A stretch of DNA of 64,000 nt from Rachicladosporium sp. CCFEE 5018 (GCA_002077045.2 KZ111140.1:1868106-1932105), one strand, 5' to 3'; shown: positions 11,099 to 21,363, counted from the first letter of the stretch. Notes: generated by a model not told the origin, from the letters alone. A program made the numbers and translations.

Positions 11099-13227
11099 AT
11101 GGAGTACAGTCACAGTGCATCTTCTGAGCATGCGGCTGGGGCTCGACCATACCGCTCGCACAAACTTCCCGCGTGCACCAGGTGTCGACACCGCAAAGGT
11201 CGTTGTCACATCGATAATCTTGCGCAACCATGCCGTTACTGCCGTCAAAGATCACTTGCATGCGACCGTGGTCTGAACGGCAAAGGGGCTCCAACGAACG
11301 ATCGCAGTGGCGCCCAGTCAACTACACTACCCAGGGGGCCAGCGCCGACTACCGTGGAGGGAGCGGCCTCATTGCCCCGAATATGCTTCTCCGAGGTGCA
11401 GAATACGACTGAAGACTCCCCCATCATGATTGAGCCAACCATGGTCGATGATCTGAACGTGCTTGAGCGTCACCTGGCGCCTCATAGTCCCAATGACCGT
11501 TCCGAGACGAAGAGTTACGTGCGAGTATCAAGTGGATCCGATGGCCCTGTGATGTACAGGCCCACGCCCAAGGTTCGTCCAGGATGGCAGAGCACGGCGA
11601 TCCCAGGCCTCATGCAGAGAGAGATTATGGAAAACGTGCTTGGGTCGCGAACGACTGATGTTATCAAACTGTATGCCTATGTACACTTGACGACATGCAC
11701 TCCTGACTTATCCATGCAGGTATTTCAGTGTCGTTAACCCGTGGTTCCCCATCGTCAACGAAACATCGTTCTGGAAGCTCTGGCAAAGCGACTCTTCGCT
11801 CATCTCGTCGGCGCTGCTGTGCAACATCTACGCCATTGCACTGACATACTGGTACACATCGGACGTACTTCGTGGTACTGCCCGCCCAGACATGCCATTC
11901 GCCTGGAATCAGGCCGTACTTGCTTTACGGGACGACTGCATGGCACCCTCATTGACAACGGTGCACGCTGCACTGCTAGAGATGCTTGGTCGTCCGGTCT
12001 ACCACGCCACTGGAAACATCATCACTGCAGGTCGAACCGTCAGCCTTGCTCACAGTCATGGGCTGCATCGAGATCCGACTTCATGGCAGACAAGCAGTGC
12101 TGAGAAAAGTCTTCGCATTCGAATATGGTGGGCGGTCTTGATCCACGATCATTGGTTCGTATCAAATTGCGTGTTATGATTCAATCATGTGTTCGCTGCT
12201 GATATGTTTCAGGTCCAGTCTATCGCACGGGACACCTCCGAACATCACGAGTGGGCAGTACGATGTACCAATCCCGGAGCCTGGCTCTTTCGTTGCCGGT
12301 AACGCATCAGTGCGAGAGCAGCGAGCGGGAGTGGCGTTTCATCAGCTCTGTCGGCTGACTGCTATACTTGGGGATATCCTGCCTGTCGTGTACTCTTTGA
12401 ACGCTGATGACCAGAAAGTCCACAAGACTATTCGACGCTTGGAAGTTGCGCTTGACGCCTGGGAGGAGGCTCTGCCGGATTTCCTGGATGTCAGCTCTCC
12501 TCCCGAGATCCGTGCAAGTGGTCACGAACCGTCAACCAACAGCCTATGGTTTTACTACTTGATCTTGAAGCTGATGCTGAAGCGTTTAGCATTCAAGGCA
12601 AGCTGAACGAAGACTGCATCCTTGACTTCTTCTGACATGAACCAGACCACTTTACGAGACAAAGATCAACCAAATGCGATAGCTAAGCAATACCGCTTCA
12701 CTGAGTTGTACGATGCCGCTACGACGATCACGGGTTTCGTAGCTTCTCTGCGCAGCGACGACTTCCATAGCTTCTGGCTGCCATGTAAGACCCCGCTCTC
12801 TTCGTCGAGGTCATGTCTAAGATGCTCACATGACGTAGATACTACATATCTTCTCGTCTCAGCCACAACGACGCTGCTGAGGTGCACTGTTGAGTCTCCC
12901 AGTATTGAAACGAAGACACAGTCTTCTCAAGCCCTACTCCGCTTGCTGCAAACGCTGCGCACCGCTCGCGAAGAGGACGAATGGGATCTCGCGCAGCTGT
13001 GCATTGAGACATGTGAACAGTCTATCGAGAAGGTAGCGACAGCGTATACAGTCGCGACCCCCTCCAATGCGTCGATCTTGCCAGCCGCTAATACATTTGC
13101 CTCGAATGAGCCACTGGACGCCGTGCAGCTAGCGGAGATTGACAAGTGGGATATGGTTGCCGATAGTTTCTGGCTCGAGATGGGATCGCCTTGGTTAAGT
13201 TTATGGGACGAAGCGACCGAGCCCTGA
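11099..13227 (+). CDS. Zn(II)2Cys6 transcription factor with fungal-specific regulatory domain, copy A
   Basis: Nuclear DNA-binding regulator of 639 residues in five exons: 11099-11670, 11720-12154, 12213-12597, 12646-12784, 12839-13227. The zinc cluster has Cys26, 29, 36, 45, 48 and 55 (C-x2-C-x6-C-x8-C-x2-C-x6-C). The middle region, about 190-440, is a fungal_trans domain with RIWWAVLIHDHW joined by splicing to SSLSHGTPPNI. Intron 3 (12598-12645) has a GC donor (GCAAGC) and an AG acceptor with a CTGAC branch; no GT donor is available there. Intron 4 (12785-12838, 54 bp) would read through but removing it restores the family pattern FWLPYTTY. A stop codon near 12178 lies inside intron 2, so the gene is intact. 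Copy B ends five codons later. The head-to-head position suggests control of the decarboxylase. Confidence 0.88.
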
Positions 13228-13547
13228 CGCCCTACCAGATGAGGAACATGCTTAGGCCGCATTATACAAAGCCTACGCTCCCTTCGTTAAGTCACGTCTG
13301 CCCTTACGTATTCGCGCAACTGGCCCCCGGGACGGTGAGACATACTCCTCAGCTACTTCTGGGTCATTCCGGTACTGTTGCAATTTGCAACGGTGAGTAT
13401 TGCTGGTAGCGAGACACGCCACACGCAGAACAATTGTATATGCCGCATTAAATAGCGAGTAGGTCAGGAGCTGTAATCATTACCCACTGCACGCCCCGGA
13501 CGTCTCCCTTCAGCCACACTCCCCGCAGCTCTGGCTTTGCAGAGAAT
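13228..13547. other. intergenic, nothing recognised
   Basis: About 320 bp between the regulator stop and the lost start codon of the next gene. No conserved element was identified. Confidence 0.4.
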
Positions 13548-13937
13548 ATTGCAGCACACATCGACCCCAGTATCAAATACATCCTCGACGACCCAACCAG
13601 ACCTCCTTACATCTCTGCCGGCGTTCTCGATGGTAGCACCATCGGGTACCGTCTGAATTTGCGACAGACCACAGCCGGTCCGAAGGTCATCCATCAGCTG
13701 AATATGCTCCGGCCGGATGGACGTGGTGCTATATCCTTGCGCTATGAGAATGCGCTGAAGGATATGACGTGGCACAACGACTTTCATCCCGATGTATTCC
13801 AGTTCGGATCAAAAGTTCAGAACAAGCAGCGGCATTTCAGGGCCATGCAGGAAATGTGGGTGAAACTGACGGGCTTGCCTGTCCCCGGCACGGAGGCCGA
13901 GGCTGAAATAGTCGACGCAGTCGCGACTGGGGATTAA
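13548..13937 (+). pseudogene. hypothetical gene, copy A, decayed
   Basis: This matches the open frame starting at 42035 in copy B. The copy-B ATG reads ATT here (13548-13550), and the frame stops at 13935-13937 (GAT TAA) where copy B continues GAT GAT TCA. The remaining frame from about 13551 to 13937 is open. Both the lost start and the early stop point to decay of this allele. Similarity to any named family was not recognised. Confidence 0.45.
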
Positions 13938-14340
13938 GAGACCACGACACTATCGCGGATGACCAGACTGCTGCTGCTGTCGCGCACACAACTGATGATG
14001 TGCCACATCAGCATATGGAGCTAGCTGTCGCACCTGCATTAGACGACGGACGGGCAAATAACGCCATCGAGCCAGATGAGACTGCACCTGCCGAGCAAGC
14101 TGACGCAGTTGCATGTCGGGCGCCGTCCGCTCTAGCTGGCGATAATGAAACAGACTTTGCTCGCGAAACACGACGAATGATCTCCTGGCAACACTGCCTC
14201 ACTTGCGTTATGCGGTCGGCTGCTCATCCGCTACGCGGCGACGGAGGTACAGCGATGGCCTGCAATGGCACCATTAGTTTCGTACATCCCTTCGTTATGG
14301 CGATCTTCGCATGCTATGACTTCCAGCACCCGTCACGTCA

Positions 14341-15672
14341 TCAGCGTATTGCCACGGGATCGAGTGCAGCACGCTCGTGCTCCAGTCGCAACACTTTAGC
14401 ATCGTTCAGCTCGAAAGCAAAATTCCAGATGGTCTCAGCGACAGACTTTTTGTGCTTTGCTGCAGGACCAGAATTGTCCGCCTTCGAACTCTTCGCACCA
14501 ATGTGTTGCAGTACACTCGGCGTTGGCGCCCAGCGTTGCTCACCACGGTCGTTTGCGTACTGCTCGGTCAACGAGTCAGCGAACCCGATATGGGTCTTTT
14601 CAAACCATTGAATGAGATCGTGTGCCTTGTGGCGAGGAAAGACGAGGCCCTGCGCGCAGCAGCCAAAATCATTCATCTCGTTGACACCTGTAGCCAAAGG
14701 GGACACCGTCAGTCTCCCAGCAGCAAACACCAGTAAGACGCTCCATGGGACCAGTATAAAGCAGAGTATGATGGTCAGATAAGGCGTAAGGACACGTTTG
14801 GCTGCCGGACTGGTTGAGCGGGCCCAGTGGATTGTCAGAGCCAGACCTGCGATTGTCGCAAGGGGCCAGAACGTATGGATTGGCCAGATTTCACCGTTCC
14901 AGCCGAAGAACTCCTCCGTATAGAATAAGCGAAGATACAAGAAATCTTGCGAGGTCTTGCGCAACGCTGACTTCGTCTCGGCCTGGTGCAAGCCGTTTAC
15001 TGTTCGATGGAACCAACCATCTAAAGCGACCACATCATCCTCAATCATGGCAATGTATGGCGTGTTTGTCGCATAACATGCCTTCAACAGGTATGTGTAA
15101 TCGAAGAGACCCTTCTTGCGATGCAGTCCGTGATCGCGCTCCAGCTCCGCCGCGTGCGTAAGTTCCGCCTTGGTGAGGTTATACAGCAGCACGTCGTTGG
15201 CAAGGTTGGTCAACCAGGCCTCATGGTATGCGGGATGTACGGCAGGGTCAGTGTGAGGAGGAAAAACATCAATCAGTTGGATGCCGTCACGCTCATCTTG
15301 GGTGAGTCCGGATAGCAAAGATCCGATTGTCGTGCGGAGATACCGCGCCCCGTCTCTCGCTATCGACGGGACGCCCACACACAGTCTCGCGGCATCACTA
15401 TCTGTGCGAAAAGGCGGTACATCAGCTGCCGCCGCGATGAATCTCTCGGCTTGGCGTTGGCGTGTCGCACTATATCTCTGAGCGTAGCCAATCTCGGGTT
15501 TGAAGAACCAGGAACCTGGATCCCGCGCCGAAGCATGTCGCACGTGCAGAGTCGTGAAGAGTACCAGTATTCCCAGAGCGAGATACCCCGTAAGTCGTGT
15601 AGTCGATATGCCGATTTGCGTAGCGAGTTGGGTGTATTCACGTGTTGCGTGCGTGGCCTGGGATTTGGACAT
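14341..15672 (-). CDS. PGAP4/TMEM246-like GPI glycosyltransferase, copy A
   Basis: Intronless gene for a 443-residue Golgi-type membrane protein resembling PGAP4, which in animals adds N-acetylgalactosamine to the GPI glycan. Features by residue: N-terminal membrane anchor about 28-45; conserved segment CVGVPSIARDG near 97; a GT-A metal-binding motif EDD near 210 within YIAMIEDDVVALDGW; FFGWNGEIWP near 258; a two-helix hydrophobic hairpin about 267-318 inserted in the catalytic domain; and CCAQGLVFPRHKA after it. The inserted hairpin splitting the GT-A fold is the family hallmark. The first eight or so residues differ wholly from copy B, because a deletion brought in antisense sequence of the neighbouring gene that supplies this ATG. 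The acceptor specificity in fungi is not known. Confidence 0.78.
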   Translation of the reverse strand: MSKSQATHATREYTQLATQIGISTTRLTGYLALGILVLFTTLHVRHASARDPGSWFFKPEIGYAQRYSATRQRQAERFIAAAADVPPFRTDSDAARLCVGVPSIARDGARYLRTTIGSLLSGLTQDERDGIQLIDVFPPHTDPAVHPAYHEAWLTNLANDVLLYNLTKAELTHAAELERDHGLHRKKGLFDYTYLLKACYATNTPYIAMIEDDVVALDGWFHRTVNGLHQAETKSALRKTSQDFLYLRLFYTEEFFGWNGEIWPIHTFWPLATIAGLALTIHWARSTSPAAKRVLTPYLTIILCFILVPWSVLLVFAAGRLTVSPLATGVNEMNDFGCCAQGLVFPRHKAHDLIQWFEKTHIGFADSLTEQYANDRGEQRWAPTPSVLQHIGAKSSKADNSGPAAKHKKSVAETIWNFAFELNDAKVLRLEHERAALDPVAIR

Positions 15673-18178
15673 TTGAACACCCTGGGTCGCGGATGGCTAG
15701 CATGTGAGAATGCATTGGCGCAGCCGAAGAAGGTACTGTCATGGTCTATGTGGCATGCTGCTGGCCGCAACTTCGTCCATGTTCTGCCACTCACGGTGCT
15801 TGGCGGTCTTATTTGGCTGAACTATCGCGACTACTTCATCGGTCCAACCTTCATCGAAGACGCTGACAAGGACAACTACTTCATGGCCGGCATCCAGCTC
15901 TGTGCGAAACTGGAAGAGCTACTCTGCGTTGCGAGTCTCTCCGCCATAGTGCTCCAGGCACTACGTGATCAAGTCCTGGGTGATGGCGTACCCATAGGAC
16001 TCCTGGGGTCGGGCATTTGGTTCAGCTCGCTCAGCGCATTCTGGTCAGCCGATTTCCTAGAGTCTTGCAAGTGGCTTGTGTGCGAGTCCAAGCGGAGATC
16101 CTGGCGTCAGATCTGGCGTCGATGCCGCTTCTACTTGCTCCTCATTCTTTGTGGTGCCATTGCAGTCACAATTGGACCCGCATCAGCAATTCTAATGATC
16201 CCACGGCAGCAAGACATGTTCGCTGGCGGCCTGAGCTTCTACTTGAACGGCACGTACAGCGATTTCTGGCCTAACACCGTGTATGCTCACACAGAACTCG
16301 ACTTGTGCTCGTCTGTCAACGCGACCGAGTACTCTGTATGCGTAAGTGGAGGGTACTCTTCGCTGCTAGAAACGTGGTATGCGTTCGAATACGACCAGTA
16401 CTGTCCAAGAACCGGCGGTCTGGCTCAGTACGCACCCTCATGCCAAGCGCGTGGTGTGGACGGGAATCGTGAGTGGGACAGTTTTGTTATTCACAACAAG
16501 GATTCACTCATGCCTCCCGTCCTCAACGCTGTACGAGGTGGAACATGGTCTAGCAGAGGCTTCGCTGCCGTACAGCCGCATGCTGCAACCGTAGCAATGA
16601 TACAACAAAAGAAAGCAGACTGGTACGACAAGGTACGAGACAAGAGTTGGAACTACCCAAACACAAGGCAGTTCAGATGGACATACGACACGGCAACACT
16701 CGGCCACGCTACTAGCCCGTTTGTGCGGGTAAGGTGTACCGAGCCACAGAACCTGACTGCCGATGCGGACTCTGCGCTGCTCCCATTCATCGCCAATCGA
16801 AGCGACGTAGCAACGTCAGCGCAATCTCCCAGGCAACGTCCTACAACCGACTGGGATCCTCAGTGAAAGCAAGCAAACATCTCGCAGCTCGACCACAGCA
16901 GATCCGCTTACCTGAGGACGCAATGGCTACCACTGCCAATCCAAGATTTTGGTCATCGGTCCACTGGTCTCATGACTACCGGGTTGCTCCTGGAGCTGCC
17001 ATGGAACGGAACGTCCAGAGCTGCTGTGGGCTGTGCTGTTGCAGCAGCATGGCACAACGTGACAGTGAGCTCACGTACATCGGCTAATTACGACGCCTGG
17101 AACGTTGCCCTCAGTCCGAATGATTATCTCGATATGGACGGCTCGCCAGACGCCATCGACACCAACACGCCAGTCGGACTGGATCTGAGCTGGTTGGTCC
17201 AGCTGACTCCTGCTGCGCCAGTGACTGCTCTGACTCCTGCTGATTATACGTATAATGGCTTTCCTGATTAGCACACGGTATGATAAGGTCGTTGCAGACA
17301 AGCGAAGCTCAGGTCGCTGCTTCGACTTCGACATCATGGCCGGAAACCGCGAGTACACCGATACGGAGCTGTGGGCGAATAAGGGGTGCATTTTCAACAC
17401 CATCCCGATGCTTTCAGCAGTCTTGGCCATGTTTGTCGCGGACGGGCTTTCCAGATACCAGAGTTATAGAATTTACAACGTCCCTGAAGACTTGAGCAGG
17501 CGGGTCTGGCCAATGCGAAATGCGTCTACATTCAATGAGTCCCGAATATTCTCCACATGGCTCGATGAGAGAGCCGTCAATCACGCTGCCGAGCCAGACA
17601 GAGTAGCCTCCTGGATGGCCATGTATGCTAACGGCTACGCCTACTGCCCATCGAAGAACTCCGACTACTTCGCGCTGGCTGGCGTTTCTATCTACATCGC
17701 TCTCGTGCTGTCCCACATGGCTTACTCCCTGACCAGAAAGAAGGGTACGTCTAATGCGTGGAACTCTGTCACAGAACTGCTCGTGCTTTGCCAAAACTCC
17801 CCGCCACCCGCGACCTCGCACAAGCTCGACAACAGCTCAGCCGGCATTTCCCAGTTGAAGACGTACAGTACGGTGGTGCGAGTGCGCGCCTTTCCTCCGC
17901 GGGATGGTGAGGGTAATCACCGATTAGGGCTCGTCCTGCTCGATGATTCTGTCGGTCACGAGCTGGGACGGGTAGACGTGATGGAGTCACAGAGCGGTGG
18001 CAGCTCTGTTAGTGGCAAGGGCGTCACTGCGAAAGTGACTGACATTGAGATGGGAAGCATTGCTCCGGCCGCGAGCACGAGCGACGCCACCACATCGGCG
18101 AGCTCCGCGCTCCACTTGCACAATACGCTTCGACAACCAGGGCTCAGAGTGGTGGAGATGGACGAGAAGTATGCGTAG
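15650..18178 (+). pseudogene. multipass membrane protein gene, copy A, broken allele
   Basis: This is the counterpart of the 878-residue gene at 45074-47710. Three lesions are visible. A deletion of about 1.04 kb relative to copy B removes the promoter, the start codon and about 33 codons, joining the gene to the start of the divergent glycosyltransferase. A TGG codon becomes TGA at 16864-16866. A net loss of 8 bp near 17256 shifts the frame, and the old frame ends at TAG 17269-17271. The rest of the reading frame remains well conserved, so the loss is probably recent. Reads should be used to confirm the two point lesions. Confidence 0.8.
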
Positions 18179-18491
18179 AGTGCATGCTGCGCTTGACACT
18201 CTGAGGGGCGACCTTCTGTATAGTAATGATTACTGCGTCATCGCCACTCGCACAAGTTCGGGATATTGAGATGATTTACAATGCGCCGTCTGCTATCTTT
18301 ACAACGCCGCCGGCTCTCTCATCCACCACACCTTACATCGTCGTGAAGTCTTCCTGCCCAGACCCGTAGTCCACAAGCGCTCGTGGGCCGCTGAACCTGA
18401 ATTCCAGGCGTCAGAGTCTCAAACAGCAGCGCAGCCATCCCACTCGATGCTATCGAGAACACCTATCAATCACCCACCCATCGTTATGTGC
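18179..18491. other. tail-to-tail intergenic, 3' UTRs
   Basis: About 310 bp between the convergent 3' ends of the membrane-protein pseudogene and TIM50. No terminator-like structure or extra gene was recognised. Confidence 0.4.
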
Positions 18492-20273
18492 TCACTCTTT
18501 TTTCCCGCCCCCACCAAACCACGAAAACGCCCCCTTCTTCATCTCCCTCATCTGCTCCTCCCCCATTCTCTTCAGCTCCGCCTCTTCCTCCTCCAACCAC
18601 TTCTTCCCATTCTCCCTAATCTGCTTCTCAAGCGCCTCATACTGCTTCTGGCCCTGCTCTCTTATCTGATCACTCAACATCTTCCCTTGAGCCAGTCCCT
18701 CAGCCACTGACTGTCCGTCTCCGAGCACCATGCCACCAGCGCGATCGGCTTTGATGCCCAGCCCACTGCCGAAGAGAGAGCCGAGGGAGTGTTTCGGTGC
18801 GCGGGACCGGGAGACGGCGAGCTGGGATTCGAACTCTTGCCGAGCGAGGGCTTCGCGGCGGGCAAACTCTGTGGGTATGCTGGAGGAGTCGGCGAAGGAG
18901 GAGAGGGCTTTGCGGACGTCGTCTGTGCCCATTGTTGCGACGTACTCCAGGAAGGGTATCAGAGCCACCAAGTCCTTGACGTGAGGGTCCTTCGGGTCGC
19001 CGGTCCATTTCGGTAGTACGATGGCATTCTCAGGTTGGTTCTTAACGTGCGGTGCGTGCGTGTCTATGATGATCGTCTTGCTGAGGTCGCGGTTAAGGTA
19101 TTCAAGATCCTTCAGGTACTCGCCCTTTTCGTATTTTGTTGCTTCGCGGCCGAGCGGCCACATGATGAAGTGGTATGGGTCTAGCTTCTTGATCACTGGG
19201 TCTGCGATCGAGATCGGGACGGAGGTGAACAGGACCAGCTCGTAGTACTGCGACAAGTACCGAATGAAGTAGTCTATCCCTGGTCGCTTGGCGGTGCGGT
19301 AGCCGTTCTTGCGATCCCAGGTTGTGTGGATCATGAGGTCTTCGAGGGAGAGGACGAGGGTGAAGGGCGGGCGCTGCGATTCGGGTATTGTGGGGAGGAG
19401 TTTGGGGAAAGAGGGCTCGGTGTAGTAGCCAAGTTGTGAGCCCATGCGGGCGCGGACGCGGGCGTACATGCTGAGGGGTGACCAGCCGGTTGTACTTGAG
19501 GGATCCAGTCCTGACGGTGCTGCCTCGTCTGTCTCATCGATGGGGCGAGCGAAGTAGACTGCACTGCCTACGCCACCAGCGAGGACCGCGAGCATAAGGT
19601 AGCGGCCAAGTCGTCGTCTCCGTCGGTCTAGCGAAGTCTCGAAATCCTTCTGTGTGTATTCTCTCTCCTCGGGTATCCGTCCACCTGCGCCGCCGGATGC
19701 TGTTGCAGTATTTTCAGTCAGGTCAGGTGACTCCTGCCTGCTCTCCTCAAGATCTGCGGCTTTCTCCTCCTTCTTACCGCCAAACTCAAAGTCGAAGGTA
19801 CTGGGTATGCCATGTCGAAGGTCTGGGAGTGGGCCTCTGGGTGCCTCAGGCTCTGGGACGGCATCTGGTGGTGTTGCAGCTTCTGCCGAAGTCTCTGCAT
19901 TGCTGGGGATCGGCCCACCCTCTACTGACGCCGCTGTCGCTGATCGTCCAGCCCCATGCTCAGGCGCAGAGGACGATGCCACTGGGATCTCTGGTATTGC
20001 CTCGGGCGTTGGTGGTGCCACTGGCTTCACAGGTGCCGCAGCTGGTGGCGGAGTTGTGTTCTCTGTAGTAGCCTGTGCCGCTTGTGCAGTAGCCCTTATG
20101 CTACCAGGTGGAGGTGCTGCTGTCTTCGGCTTCACAGGCGGAGGTGGCGGGTTCCTGGGAGCAGATCGGGGTGGTGGAGGAGCTCGGGGCGGAGCTTTGG
20201 ATGCATATGCGCGCACACATCTTTGCGATAAGTTTATTGGTATGGGCGATCTCAGCACCCGTCTGGCAAGCAT
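18492..20273 (-). CDS. TIM50: mitochondrial import inner membrane translocase subunit Tim50, copy A
   Basis: Tim50 receptor of the TIM23 translocase, which accepts presequence proteins from the TOM complex on the intermembrane-space side of the inner membrane. The 593-residue intronless protein starts with an Arg-rich presequence (MLARRVLRSPIPINLSQR). A long Pro/Ala-rich stretch follows (about 25-200), then an acidic segment, one membrane span at about 222-240 and an FCP1/NIF-type domain at about 300-440. The phosphatase signature DxDxT is changed to SLEDL (near 308), as in other Tim50 proteins that are not phosphatases. A charged coiled-coil-like C-terminus with many Glu and Lys ends in FSWFGGGGKKE. 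The Pro/Ala linker is longer than in yeast Tim50 and is the only part that differs strongly from copy B. Confidence 0.93.
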   Translation of the reverse strand: MLARRVLRSPIPINLSQRCVRAYASKAPPRAPPPPRSAPRNPPPPPVKPKTAAPPPGSIRATAQAAQATTENTTPPPAAAPVKPVAPPTPEAIPEIPVASSSAPEHGAGRSATAASVEGGPIPSNAETSAEAATPPDAVPEPEAPRGPLPDLRHGIPSTFDFEFGGKKEEKAADLEESRQESPDLTENTATASGGAGGRIPEEREYTQKDFETSLDRRRRRLGRYLMLAVLAGGVGSAVYFARPIDETDEAAPSGLDPSSTTGWSPLSMYARVRARMGSQLGYYTEPSFPKLLPTIPESQRPPFTLVLSLEDLMIHTTWDRKNGYRTAKRPGIDYFIRYLSQYYELVLFTSVPISIADPVIKKLDPYHFIMWPLGREATKYEKGEYLKDLEYLNRDLSKTIIIDTHAPHVKNQPENAIVLPKWTGDPKDPHVKDLVALIPFLEYVATMGTDDVRKALSSFADSSSIPTEFARREALARQEFESQLAVSRSRAPKHSLGSLFGSGLGIKADRAGGMVLGDGQSVAEGLAQGKMLSDQIREQGQKQYEALEKQIRENGKKWLEEEEAELKRMGEEQMREMKKGAFSWFGGGGKKE

Positions 20274-21363
20274 TGTGACTCTATGTCGATGCGGCCTATC
20301 TTCCCGTTGTCTGTTCTACAATAAATCGCTGGCACCTCCGTCAATCGCGGAACACCTCCGACATGTTCACGACGCCAAGACTTGTAAGCGACCTCACTCT
20401 ATCCTCTCCCCTGTGCCTACGCAACAAACACCTCCTCGGCTCTAGCTCAGGTGCGCCCAGCTTAGTCGTCGCGCGGCTATCGATCGTCTGCACACAGGCG
20501 TCGATGTTCTGGGCAAGGAGTCCATCTTGAAGCATGAATCAGACCGAGTTTCAGCCTCGATCGCATACACTCCTGAAAATCCATCACGCCGCCAGCTTCT
20601 GCAGCATCGTGTCAGAGTGCTCGCCTAGATACTTTCCACTCTCCCTCGGAGCTGCGTACCTCGGATGCAGCCAACCTCCATGGATATTTCGCCATCATTC
20701 CATGTACTTCTCCATGGACATAGTATTACCGCGGCAAGTTTGCAACACAAGTCGATTTCCTTGAAGGCGTGTACCGGGCACTGTCAGCACGCTCATCTAC
20801 GAAAACATTCAACGCACTGCGACCTCAATCGATGCCTCTGATCCCGGCCAGGCAAAGTCAGGTCGACGAAGGCATAACTCAAATCCTCCATGTGCCCAGG
20901 TGTCTCGAAGCCACCAAGTCGAACACAGAATGGCATCATACAGCGCCTTCGGATCTCTTTCGAGATTTTTGAAACACAGCAGACCGGCAGTTGCATTGAT
21001 TGCCTTTGACCATCTGCAACTTCCCGAACTTGGCTCCCAGATCTGAGAGGATGCTGCATTACTTTTCAGGCTTCTTCCGTGGCTGCGACGTCTCTGACTC
21101 GACATGGAGACGTGATGACCTCGGAGCAGAATCTAGCAACATTGGACCAAGCCAATGGCATCAGAACTGATCCAGAGCAGCCGAGGAGGTCGCCCGACGA
21201 GCAAGTATACGAGTAGCGTTGTGGGCTCGATTGAAGCCACAAGCCTTCCAATTCATTCGTTTCATTTACTTGCTCAACTGTCCCCCTCTGCTTGAGAACC
21301 ATTGGTGCTTATACAAGCTCACATACCTCTCGCCCACTTACATCAAACCAAGACGGCACAACA
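20274..21363. other. divergent intergenic between TIM50 and cutinase
   Basis: About 1.1 kb holding the promoters of TIM50 and the cutinase. On the minus strand it contains pieces that look like a degraded CaiB/BaiF CoA-transferase (listed separately). Pyrimidine-rich sequence precedes the cutinase ATG. Confidence 0.45.
20583..21065 (-). pseudogene. possible relic of a CaiB/BaiF family CoA-transferase, copy A
   Basis: Two minus-strand fragments resemble opposite ends of type III CoA-transferases. At about 21060-21000 one frame reads CSILSDLGAKFGKLQMVKG, close to the N-terminal family pattern CS-x-iLxDLGAxVIKVE, with an in-frame stop just before it. A second frame nearby continues with FKNLERDPKALYDAI, like the LDLK-DP motif. 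At 20690-20583 another frame reads YLGEHSDTMLQKLAA then stop, like the family C-terminus GEHTDxVLxxL. The roughly 250-residue middle is missing and the frames are broken, so this would be an old internally deleted pseudogene. It is seen equally in copy B. Confidence 0.4.

Noticed and set aside
12155..12212. Apparent nonsense difference between regulator copies (TGG against TGA).
   Set aside because: It lies inside an intron (12155-12212); splicing gives the family sequence HDHWSSLSHG, so both alleles are intact here.
19654..20445. Long plus-strand frame (263 codons) opposite TIM50.
   Set aside because: Gly/Ala-rich antisense shadow of the Pro/Ala-rich Tim50 linker.
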